NCBI GenBank assembly: GCA_937907305.1
Contig: CALERQ010000033.1
Coordinates: forward strand, 1-8,682
Length of the DNA: 8,682 bases
Origin: an uncultured Clostridia bacterium
Lineage (GTDB): Bacteria > Bacillota > Clostridia > Oscillospirales > Ruminococcaceae
Direction: 5' to 3'
Part shown: positions 1 through 5,486 of the stretch, in pieces
How the letters are laid out: every line of letters starts with the position of its first letter
Position numbering within the stretch: the first letter of the stretch is position 1
The notes under the pieces: generated by a model
What the model saw: only the letters and a program-made list of their open reading frames with translations
Databases searched by the model: none
Told to the model about the DNA's origin: nothing
Program-made: the position numbers and the translations under genes

Positions 1-43
1 CGGAAAAGCGGGAAGCAGTACGGGGCTGGGTTTGGGTGGACAT
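1..43 (-). CDS. 5' end of an unidentified gene (first 14 codons only)
   Basis: An ATG at 43-41 on the minus strand opens a frame that runs off the left edge of the window; the visible product begins MSTQTQPRTASRFS. A GGAGGT ribosome binding site (51-56) sits 7 bases before the ATG, and a TTGACA-17-TATCCT promoter lies a further 30 or so bases upstream, so the start is well supported although only 14 residues are visible. The N-terminus is polar, with no signal peptide or domain visible. A perfect inverted repeat over the -35 suggests that the gene is regulated, perhaps by its own product, which would fit a small transcription factor or a transporter/regulator unit. That is inference; the product cannot be identified from this fragment. 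Confidence 0.65.
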   Translation of the reverse strand, partial: MSTQTQPRTASRFS

Positions 44-82
44 GGGGATTACCTCCGGGGGAATGATTTTTATGACAAGGTA

Positions 83-111
83 AGGATAGCACGACGATGG
101 CTAATTGTCAA
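83..111 (-). promoter_or_regulatory. Sigma-A type promoter of the gene at 1-43
   Basis: Read on the minus strand, a consensus -35 TTGACA (111-106) is followed by a 17-base spacer and TATCCT (88-83) as the -10. Transcription would start near position 76, giving a leader of about 33 bases before the ATG at 43. The -35 hexamer lies inside one arm of the inverted repeat at 100-140. Confidence 0.7.
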
Positions 112-140
112 CTAAAATATTCAACAGGTTGACAATTAGC
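100..140. promoter_or_regulatory. Perfect 13-bp inverted repeat over a -35 box, probable operator
   Basis: GCTAATTGTCAAC (100-112) and GTTGACAATTAGC (128-140) are perfect reverse complements separated by 15 AT-rich bases, a centre-to-centre spacing of 28 bp. The left arm contains the -35 hexamer of the promoter for the gene at 1-43; the other arm lies just upstream of that promoter. A dimeric repressor bound here would block RNA polymerase. Symmetric TTGACAATTA-type half-sites would suit a MarR-like or other winged-helix factor, but the family is a guess. With a 15-base loop and no T-tract it is a poor intrinsic terminator. Confidence 0.6.
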
Positions 141-150
141 GTGATAGTTT

Positions 151-170
151 CTCCCCCCGTGCAGGGGGAG
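151..170. other. Small C/G hairpin of unknown role
   Basis: CTCCCCC (151-157) pairs perfectly with GGGGGAG (164-170) around a 6-base loop. It lies between the operator and repeat element A. No good T-run follows on either strand, so it is not a convincing intrinsic terminator, though it could mark the 3' end of transcripts arriving from the TraX-family gene. Confidence 0.35.
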
Positions 171-222
171 AGGGTTCATTTTACTTTGGCGGGATTTTTC
201 GGGTTTGTGCGGGGGGCGGGAT

Positions 223-330
223 CGGGCCGCAGGCCGCCCGCCCAAAGGGCGGGCGGCCTGCGGCCCGCCCTTTGGGCGGGCAAGCGGGCTTTGCCCGCTG
301 CGGCGGCGGAGCCGCCGGGCCTGCGGCCCG
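223..330. repeat. Structured GC-rich repeat, copy A (expanded form)
   Basis: The outer arms CGGGCCGCAGGCC (223-235) and GGCCTGCGGCCCG (318-330) are perfect reverse complements over 13 bp. Between them are three-base-loop hairpins at 236-254 (8-bp stem, AAA), 263-281 (8 bp, TTT), 283-299 (7 bp, TTT) and 301-317 (7 bp, GGA). The right-arm sequence also occurs a second time at 255-267, so 223-243 and 247-267 form a perfect 21-bp palindrome with an AAA loop. This looks like an expansion or partial duplication of the three-hairpin unit seen in the other copies. The last two hairpins are nearly the same as the second and third of copy C. The left flank (GGGGGGCGGGAT) resembles that of copy B. It lies 67 bases past the stop codon of the TraX-family gene. 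Confidence 0.85.
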
Positions 331-397
331 CACTTTCCCCTTCCCCCAAACCGGGTTAGAAGCAGGATCATACCAACTCCATACCCGGCATCTGCCC

Positions 398-1174
398 TTA
401 TCCCAGCAGCAGGGCCCCCAGCGCCCACAGCAGGTACACATGCACCGGGTAGAACCAGTAGAACAGCCACCGGGGCGCGTTCCCCCGCTCCCCGTTATAC
501 ATAGCCAGCGGAATAGCCGCAAAGACCATCATCCACTGGTAATAAGTGAACAGCAATGTTACCGGCGAACCGTTCAGCAGCAGGATGGGGGTGAGGTACA
601 GCACCAGGCTGGATACCACATAGGCGGTCAGCTGCATTTTTCTCTCCCGCCGGAAGAAATACAGCAGTACCCCGATCATCAAAAATTCGATGCCGCCCTC
701 GCAGGTATAGGGGCTGGGCAGCAGTGTTGTAGACAGCAGGGTGGCTGCGGCGGCGGGGAGTACCGCTTCCAGCAGCAGCGGCAGCACAAAGGGCCCTGCC
801 ACCAGCAGGATTCCATCCCATCGGCGCTGTTCCATCCGCTTTAGCCCCTGCAAAATCACCAGCAGCAAAAAGAAGGTGGCACAGATGCCATTGGTGGGGG
901 TGATGCCATCCGACCGCAAGCCCCCGGCATATTGCCGCAGCAAGGCATTGATGACCCCCATGCCCACCGCCACCGCATAGACCCGCAGCAGATATTTTTT
1001 ATAGCTTCTCGTCCGGCCAAAGCCTTCCACCACAAAGAAGAGGAAGATGGGCGCAGCCAACCTTCCCACCCAGCGCAGCGGCTCCGGCAGATACAGGTAG
1101 TAGGCCATATGGTCCAGCAGCATGGTGAACAGCGCCAGATACTTGAGGGCGGACGCGGAAAGGGATGGTTTCAT
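398..1174 (-). CDS. TraX family integral membrane protein
   Basis: A 258-residue, strongly hydrophobic protein with about seven or eight predicted membrane segments. Family hallmarks are visible in order: the N-terminal LKYLALFTMLLDHMAYYL with Asp21-His22, then GRLAAPIFLFFVVEGF (37-52) followed by RTRSYKKYLLR, and a C-terminal WFYPVHVYLL (P243, H245). TraX was named for the F-plasmid protein that acetylates pilin. Chromosomal copies in Firmicutes are common and are thought to be membrane acyltransferase-like proteins of unknown substrate; no conjugation genes are nearby, so a pilin role is not implied. The ATG at 1174 has AAGGAGG four bases upstream. It follows rqcH at 234 bases on the same strand, with repeat copy B between them. 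No clear promoter is visible, so read-through from rqcH is possible. Length and ends look intact. Confidence 0.85.
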   Translation of the reverse strand: MKPSLSASALKYLALFTMLLDHMAYYLYLPEPLRWVGRLAAPIFLFFVVEGFGRTRSYKKYLLRVYAVAVGMGVINALLRQYAGGLRSDGITPTNGICATFFLLLVILQGLKRMEQRRWDGILLVAGPFVLPLLLEAVLPAAAATLLSTTLLPSPYTCEGGIEFLMIGVLLYFFRRERKMQLTAYVVSSLVLYLTPILLLNGSPVTLLFTYYQWMMVFAAIPLAMYNGERGNAPRWLFYWFYPVHVYLLWALGALLLG

Positions 1175-1306
1175 GGTTCCTCCTTGTCGGGATGGGATGG
1201 GGGCCAGGCTGCGCCCTCCTTTGCCTCCTGCTTAAATTGGGAACGGCGCCGGAGCGGGATCTGGGTGGCCTGCCATTCTATTCAGGCTTGCGCAGGGGGC
1301 AGGATC

Positions 1307-1389
1307 CGGGCCGCAGGCCGTTTCGGCTCCGCCGAAACACGCAGGCAAAGCCTGCGTCGACCGCCTTCGGCGGTCGGGCCTGCGGCCCG
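1307..1389. repeat. Structured cloverleaf-like repeat, copy B (83 bases)
   Basis: The outer stem CGGGCCGCAGGCC (1307-1319) pairs perfectly over 13 bp with GGCCTGCGGCCCG (1377-1389). The 57 bases inside are filled exactly by three 19-base hairpins, each with a perfect 8-bp stem and a 3-base loop: 1320-1338 (loop TCC), 1339-1357 (loop AAA) and 1358-1376 (loop TTC). No base is left unpaired between arms. A G-run flank (CGCAGGGGGCAGG, 1291-1303) on the left and a C-run (1394-1398) on the right could extend the outer stem. It begins 19 bases past the rqcH stop codon. Confidence 0.9.
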
Positions 1390-1408
1390 CACTCCCCCAG
1401 CACAGATG

Positions 1409-3178
1409 TTACTTCTCCAGCAGCTTCTGCGCGGCGGCGTGGTCGGGGGTGGTCAGCATGGTGTAGTAGGTTTCATAGATGACCATTCCCGGCCGGGCGC
1501 CGTTCGGCTTTTTGATGTTCTTCACCAGCGTGTAGTCTATGGGCACGCGGCTGCTTTCCCGCCCGCTGCTGTTGCAAGCGGCCAGCATGGCCGCTTCCTC
1601 TATGGTTTGGTCGGGCAGTTCCTCCAGCGGGGTGCCGTTGGTAAGCAGGATCACATGGCTGCCCGGCTGCTTTTGGATATGGAACCACAGGTCGCTGCCA
1701 TGGGCTGTCTTCAGGGTCAATTGATCATTTTGCAGGTTATTGCGCCCGCACAGGATGGTATATCCATCGCTGGAGCGGTACCGCAGCGGGGGCAGGGTGC
1801 CGCCCCGGCGCTTTTGCAGCGGCTTTTGGCCTTTGGGGGTCAGCGTTTTCAGGTAGCCCTGCTGCCGCAGCTCCTCCCGGATCTCCAAAAGCTCGCCTTC
1901 GGTGGTGGCACGGCGCAGCGCCTCCTGCACCGATTCAATGTAGGCGATCTCCTCCTCGCATTCGGTGATGAGACGGCGCAGCACCGCTTCGGCATTGGCG
2001 GCCTTGCGGTATTCGGTGTAATATTTTTGCACATTGCGGCTGGGGGTCAGCCGTCCCTCCAGCGGGATGGTCACATTGACCGGCGGATCGGCGGTATAGT
2101 CCTCGCAGGTCAGGGCGGTCATGCCCTTTTCCAACCGGTACAGGTTGGCACTCAGCAGGTCGCCGTAAAGCCGCAGCTGCTCCCGGCCGGCGCTTTTCTC
2201 CAGCTCCTGCAGACGCACCGCCCGCTTGCGCACCAGCCGCTCATGGATGGAGGTGACCTGCCGGCGCAGCCCCTCCCCCGCCAGCTTTACCCCTTCGCTG
2301 CCGGTTTTCAGCCGGTAGAATTCCTCCAGCAGCTCACTGCAGGTGGGGTATGGCGTCTGAGTGATATTTGTTCCCTCATACTGCCTTTGCGGCAGGAAGG
2401 TGAAATCCGGTTTATCCCCGCCCAGCAGCAGCGGCGTGCCGCCCTCCGGGGCCAGTGCCGCCGCCCATTCGCCCAGTACGGCGGAAACGGTGGCCCGCTG
2501 CACCGGCGAAAGGCCACTTACCGGCGGATCGCCAGGGGCAATGCGGTAGGAAAGCTCCCGGCAGATAAGGGGGGATGCCCCCTCCAATACCGCCAGCAGC
2601 GCTTTGCTGAGGGGAAGATCCGGCCCGGAAAGCAGCCGGTCGGCGGCATCCAATGGGGAAACTGCCGTCAGGTTCAGCTTCTCCTGCCATGGGGGGTAGA
2701 CGTACTCCAGCCCGGAAAGCAGCGGCCGGCTTTCGCTTGCCGCAAAATCCACCCGGTGGATGGCATCGATGACCTTGCCGTTTTCTCCCACCAGCACCAG
2801 GTTGCCCTGCCGTCCCATCAGCTCGCACACCAGCCGGAACTTGGCCCGGTCGCCCAGTTCATTGGTCGCCTCAAAGTGCAGGGTAAGGACACGGTCCAGC
2901 CCCTGCTGGGTCACGGCGGTCAGCCGCCCGCCGCCCAGGTGCTTGCGCAGCAGCAGGCAGAACATCGGCGGGGTGACCGGGTATTCAATTGGAATGGCCG
3001 AAAAGTGCAGCCGCGGGGCCGCTCCGGCCAGTATTACCAGGCGGCGCACCGGCCCCCGGTTGTGCAGGTGGATGACCACGCAATCCCGGTTGGGCTGGCC
3101 TATTTTATCCACTCTGGCCCCGATCATTGGTTCCAGCTCCTGTTTTATCTTATGCAGAAATCCGCCGTCAAACGGCAT
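1409..3178 (-). CDS. rqcH: RqcH / NFACT family ribosome-associated quality control protein (Rqc2 homologue, FbpA/FpbA-like)
   Basis: A 589-residue protein, the usual length for bacterial NFACT proteins. RqcH binds stalled, split 50S subunits carrying peptidyl-tRNA and recruits tRNA-Ala to add C-terminal alanine tails that mark the nascent chain for degradation. Visible domains: an NFACT-N domain (about 1-260) with the conserved Asp95-Arg96 pair (GLDRVL), equivalent to the DR motif needed for tailing in Bacillus; helical coiled-coil segments (about 282-350 and 383-445); and a C-terminal NFACT-R domain (about 467-575) with GRNNLQND (478-485), DLWFH (496-500), GSHVIL (506-511) and DYTLVKNIKKPNGARPGMV. 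The start was set at 3178 (MPFDGGFL) because the family begins there and AAGGAAG lies 8 bases upstream; the 71-residue upstream extension runs through repeat copy C and is not coding. No clear promoter is visible, so co-transcription with trmK is possible. Confidence 0.93.
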   Translation of the reverse strand: MPFDGGFLHKIKQELEPMIGARVDKIGQPNRDCVVIHLHNRGPVRRLVILAGAAPRLHFSAIPIEYPVTPPMFCLLLRKHLGGGRLTAVTQQGLDRVLTLHFEATNELGDRAKFRLVCELMGRQGNLVLVGENGKVIDAIHRVDFAASESRPLLSGLEYVYPPWQEKLNLTAVSPLDAADRLLSGPDLPLSKALLAVLEGASPLICRELSYRIAPGDPPVSGLSPVQRATVSAVLGEWAAALAPEGGTPLLLGGDKPDFTFLPQRQYEGTNITQTPYPTCSELLEEFYRLKTGSEGVKLAGEGLRRQVTSIHERLVRKRAVRLQELEKSAGREQLRLYGDLLSANLYRLEKGMTALTCEDYTADPPVNVTIPLEGRLTPSRNVQKYYTEYRKAANAEAVLRRLITECEEEIAYIESVQEALRRATTEGELLEIREELRQQGYLKTLTPKGQKPLQKRRGGTLPPLRYRSSDGYTILCGRNNLQNDQLTLKTAHGSDLWFHIQKQPGSHVILLTNGTPLEELPDQTIEEAAMLAACNSSGRESSRVPIDYTLVKNIKKPNGARPGMVIYETYYTMLTTPDHAAAQKLLEK

Positions 3179-3186
3179 AGGGATCA

Positions 3187-3193
3187 CTTCCTT
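3187..3193 (-). promoter_or_regulatory. Ribosome binding site fixing the rqcH start
   Basis: AAGGAAG on the minus strand lies 8 bases before the ATG at 3178. It supports the 589-residue protein over a longer in-frame reading that would begin at 3391 and translate repeat copy C. Confidence 0.7.
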
Positions 3194-3227
3194 TTGATTT
3201 GGGTATGGATGGTACAGGGGGCCAGTT

Positions 3228-3315
3228 CGGGCCGCAGGCCAAACCGTCCTCCGGACGGTTTTAGCGGGCTTCGCCCGCTGACGGCGGCGCGGAGCGCCGC
3301 CGGGCCTGCGGCCCG
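3228..3315. repeat. Structured cloverleaf-like repeat, copy C (88 bases)
   Basis: It has the same 13-bp outer stem as copies A and B: CGGGCCGCAGGCC (3228-3240) with GGCCTGCGGCCCG (3303-3315). Inside are three hairpins: 3241-3261 (9-bp stem, loop TCC), 3262-3280 (8 bp with a terminal T-G pair, loop TTC) and 3282-3302 (9 bp, loop GGA), with one unpaired base at 3281. The second hairpin differs from one in copy A by a single loop base, while the first is unlike the others in sequence but keeps the same form. It sits about 50 bases upstream of the rqcH start, between copy D and the gene. Confidence 0.88.
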
Positions 3316-3368
3316 CTCTCCCCTGCCCCCGCAAAAAATGGGGATGTAGGGCAAAGACCGCGGGCTCC

Positions 3369-3451
3369 CGTGGCGCAGCCCGTTTCGGCAAAGCTGAAAC
3401 ACACGAGCGAAGCTCGTGTCGCCCGCCTGCGGCGGGCGGGGCTGCGCCCCG
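3369..3451. repeat. Structured cloverleaf-like repeat, copy D (83 bases, inverted, diverged)
   Basis: The outer arms 3369-3381 and 3439-3451 pair at 12 of 13 positions. Between them lie exactly three contiguous 19-base hairpins: 3382-3400 (8 bp with one G-T pair, loop AAA), 3401-3419 (8 bp, loop GAA) and 3420-3438 (8 bp, loop TGC). Geometry and length match copy B exactly, but hairpins two and three and part of the outer stem differ in sequence. Read on the minus strand, its left flank CGCAGGGGGCAGG matches the plus-strand left flank of copy B, so this copy lies in the opposite orientation. It begins 25 bases past the trmK stop codon. Confidence 0.88.
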
Positions 3452-3476
3452 CCCTGCCCCCTGCGGAGTCTTAGTT

Positions 3477-4154
3477 TTATCGCAGCGCCAGCAGCAGCTT
3501 TGTCGCTTCGGTCAGCTCGGCGTCCCGTTCGGGGCCGGGCTTGGCTTCCACCAGCCCGGTGATGCGCCGCTGCAGGCGTCCCAGCACCTGCTCCCGGTAT
3601 TCCCCGGCCAGCGGGTCATTTTCCAGGTCCAGCGCCCCAAAGTACAGCGCCGCCGGGGTCTCCTCGGTGGCACAGCCGGTGTACTGCGCCCGCAGCACCG
3701 TATACAGCTTACCGTTCGCCCGGCAGCAGCGCTCCTCCTGCAGGGTAAAGCGATGGGCATACAGCCACTGCCGCAGGTGCACCGGCCGGGTCATGGGCTG
3801 CAAAAGGTAGGTAATGGCCGGGTTTTCGGTGTAGTCCCACCGGGAAAGGATATCCGCGATCAGCTCTCCGCCCATCCCGGCGATCACTACCGCGTCCACC
3901 CCCACCGGCGCGATGCCGCACAGTCCGTTGGTCAGGCGGCACTCGCTCTGCGCCAGCAGCCCCCGGCGGGTCAGCTCCTGCCGGGCCTTCTCCAGCGGCA
4001 TGGGGTTAATATCGGCCGCAATGCCGTAATCGCAGCGGCCGCCCTCCAGCAGGGCCGCCACCAGCAGCCCATGGTCGCAGCCGATATCCGCCACCGCCCG
4101 GCAGCGCGGGACCATGGCCGCTATGGTGCCCAGTCTTGCGTCAAGATGCTCCAT
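3477..4154 (-). CDS. trmK: tRNA (adenine(22)-N(1))-methyltransferase TrmK
   Basis: A 225-residue class I SAM-dependent methyltransferase, close to the Bacillus TrmK (YqfN) length of about 237. It methylates N1 of A22 in the D-loop of several tRNAs, in the cytoplasm. Visible features are the SAM-binding motif I VADIGCDHGLL (21-31), the acidic end of strand 2 AADIN (Asp48), TNGL (75-78), the family-typical DAVVIAGMGGELI (87-99) and LQPMTRPVHLRQWL (118-131), then a helical C-terminal region (about 165-225) as in TrmK. The start at 4154 is chosen because AGGAGG lies 7 bases upstream and the protein aligns from MEHLDARL. A 61-residue in-frame upstream extension lacks an RBS and is Arg/Gly-rich. 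The frequent Firmicute partner gene for a NIF3-family protein (yqfO) is not adjacent; rqcH follows on the same strand after 298 bases holding copies C and D. Confidence 0.92.
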   Translation of the reverse strand: MEHLDARLGTIAAMVPRCRAVADIGCDHGLLVAALLEGGRCDYGIAADINPMPLEKARQELTRRGLLAQSECRLTNGLCGIAPVGVDAVVIAGMGGELIADILSRWDYTENPAITYLLQPMTRPVHLRQWLYAHRFTLQEERCCRANGKLYTVLRAQYTGCATEETPAALYFGALDLENDPLAGEYREQVLGRLQRRITGLVEAKPGPERDAELTEATKLLLALR

Positions 4155-4350
4155 CCCGGAACCTCCTATCTCTCTTGCCCAAAATGCTTTCTTTTCCCCG
4201 GCCTTCCGGATGCGCGCAGGCACGGCTCCGCTCTCCGTCGGGCCGCCCCGCCAAAGCCGGGGCCGGCCCTCCCCCGCTCCGCCGCGCCCGCGCGCCTTCA
4301 CGGGTCTGCGGCCATGCCTTTTCTCTGCCGCCGCCATGCCGGGAGATCAT
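4155..4350 (-). other. Long GC-rich leader of trmK
   Basis: If transcription starts about 7 bases past the -10 at 4357-4362, the trmK leader is about 195 bases long. It is very GC-rich in 4200-4320 and contains an imperfect hairpin at 4240-4269 (GGGCC and CCCCG pairing with CGGGG and GGCCC, with a small internal loop). No known riboswitch or T-box signature is recognised. A frame continuous with trmK stays open through the leader but looks non-coding. Confidence 0.4.
4162..4167 (-). promoter_or_regulatory. Ribosome binding site fixing the trmK start
   Basis: AGGAGG on the minus strand lies 7 bases before the ATG at 4154. It is the strongest reason to reject the upstream in-frame ATG at 4337, which has no Shine-Dalgarno sequence. 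Confidence 0.8.
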
Positions 4351-4356
4351 TCTAAT

Positions 4357-4385
4357 AGCATACCAATTTTCCGCCCGCCCGTCAA
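4357..4385 (-). promoter_or_regulatory. Promoter upstream of trmK
   Basis: On the minus strand, TTGACG (4385-4380) and TATGCT (4362-4357) are spaced by 17 bases, matching the sigma-A consensus at 5/6 and 4/6 positions. It begins 13 bases beyond the terminator of the ABC operon, so the trmK transcription unit starts directly after the operon ends. Confidence 0.55.
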
Positions 4386-4398
4386 TGACATCCCCGGC

Positions 4399-4434
4399 CA
4401 AAAGGAAGCGGCCCCCGCAGGAGCCGCCCTTTGC
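4399..4434 (-). terminator. Intrinsic terminator of the ABC transporter operon
   Basis: On the minus strand, 20 or so bases after the stop codon at 4455, an 8-bp stem with one G-T pair (4427-4420 with 4415-4408, loop TGCG) is followed by TTCCTTTT. An outer AAAGG/CCTTT pairing (4432-4428 with 4405-4401) can extend the stem across a two-base bulge. The hairpin plus T-rich tail fits rho-independent termination. Confidence 0.7.
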
Positions 4435-4454
4435 TTAAGATTGGTTTTGCCTTT

Positions 4455-5486
4455 TTATCTCTGTCCCTTATCGTAGGGAATGCCCTCGGCCTTGGGAGCC
4501 CGGGAGCTCTTGGAGGTAAAGGCCAGCACCACCAGCGTGATGACATACGGCAGCAGCCGGTAGAAGTTGGCGTTCAGGCCCAGCTCCGTCAGCGCGTAGA
4601 TGCCGTCGCCGTTGATATCCAGCGTGGAATAGCACGCCGCGATGCATTTGAACAGACCGAACAGCAGCGCGCCGCCCGCCACATTCAGCGGCTTCCAGTT
4701 ACCAAAGATCATAACCGCCAGCGCCAGGAAGCCGAAGCCCGCCACATCGCCGTTGGCCGAGCAGTTCGCGGTGGTCACCGCGTATACAAATCCGCCCATA
4801 CCGGCCAGCGCGCCGGAAATGGTGGTACCGGCATAGCGCATCTTCTTTACATTGATGCCCAGCGAATCCGCCGCCTGGGGATTTTCACCGCAGGCCCGCA
4901 GCCGCAGACCAAATTTCGTCTTATACAGCACCACCGCCAGCAGGATGAAAACAATGACGCACACATAGTTGCTCAGGTACACCTTATTGAGGAAGGTCTC
5001 CTGGAAGAAGTTCAGCTCCGCGGTTCTGTCAAAGCCCAGCATGGTCTTTTTGATCATGAACCAGGAAGCCGAGTCGCCCTTGAGCAGCAGCAGCTGGTTC
5101 TGCTTGGCGATGAGGCGCACCAGGAACAGCACCAGCGCGGGCGCCAGCATGTTCAGCGCCGTACCGCCAATGGTCTGGTCCGCCCTTAGGTTGATAGCCG
5201 CGAACGCCAATAGTAATGAGAACACCGCACCCAGTATCGCCGCCACCAGCATAGCCAGCAGCAGATACCCCTGCAGCGCCACCCAGTTATCGGCGGCCTT
5301 TGCCGCTTCAAACCAACCCAGTGCCTGCATCATCCGTACAAACAGCACCCCGATAAAGGCGCCGAAGATCATAATACCTTCCAGTGCCAGGTTGATGATA
5401 CCGCTGCGCTCCGCAAAGATGCCGGCCAGCGCCACTACCATCAGCGGGATGGCATAAATCAATGTCTGTCTGATGAGAAATGACAT
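4455..5486 (-). CDS. ABC transporter permease 2, BMP/Nup nucleoside-type (NupQ/YufQ-like)
   Basis: A 343-residue membrane protein of the branched-chain/ribose-type permease family (BPD_transp_2). It pairs with the preceding permease to form the channel of the importer. Family hallmarks are AERSGIINLALEGIMI (25-40), DQTIGGTALNMLAPAL (103-118), the cytoplasmic coupling-loop motif LRACGENPQAADSLGI (196-211) followed by SGALAGMGGF, and GFGFLALAVMIFGNWKP (250-266). About eight to ten membrane segments are expected. Its start overlaps the stop of the first permease by one base (TAATG), and its Shine-Dalgarno AAAGGAGG is encoded within the last codons of that gene, so translation is probably coupled. 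It is the last gene of the operon. Nucleosides are the likeliest substrate by similarity to NupQ and YufQ, but simple sugars or other ligands cannot be excluded. Confidence 0.9.
   Translation of the reverse strand: MSFLIRQTLIYAIPLMVVALAGIFAERSGIINLALEGIMIFGAFIGVLFVRMMQALGWFEAAKAADNWVALQGYLLLAMLVAAILGAVFSLLLAFAAINLRADQTIGGTALNMLAPALVLFLVRLIAKQNQLLLLKGDSASWFMIKKTMLGFDRTAELNFFQETFLNKVYLSNYVCVIVFILLAVVLYKTKFGLRLRACGENPQAADSLGINVKKMRYAGTTISGALAGMGGFVYAVTTANCSANGDVAGFGFLALAVMIFGNWKPLNVAGGALLFGLFKCIAACYSTLDINGDGIYALTELGLNANFYRLLPYVITLVVLAFTSKSSRAPKAEGIPYDKGQR

Noticed and set aside
129..157. Plus-strand TTGACA at 129-134 as a divergent promoter
   Set aside because: The hexamer exists only because the palindrome is symmetric; 17 bases downstream there is a C-run (152-157) instead of a -10 box, and no plus-strand gene follows.
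1307..1389. Possible tRNA, because copy B is 83 bases long and folds like a cloverleaf
   Set aside because: All loops are 3 bases long, the outer stem is 13 bp rather than 7, there is no T-loop or D-loop consensus, anticodon loop or CCA, and the related copies change freely in the arms.
932..3349. An 805-codon open frame on the plus strand opposite rqcH and the repeats
   Set aside because: It runs antisense to a clearly conserved gene, is Gln/His/Gly-rich with no recognisable domain, crosses three intergenic repeats, and is the expected shadow of a high-GC gene with few stop codons on the opposite strand.
223..3451. CRISPR array or attC-like array as an explanation for the repeats
   Set aside because: The copies are separated by whole genes, spacing is irregular, and there are no unique spacers between identical repeats; no integrase, Cas gene or cassette boundary motifs are seen.
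4141..4401. Small 86-codon frame on the minus strand overlapping the trmK start and promoter
   Set aside because: It covers the promoter and leader, overlaps trmK in another frame, lacks a ribosome binding site, and is Arg/Gly-rich as expected for translated GC-rich non-coding DNA.
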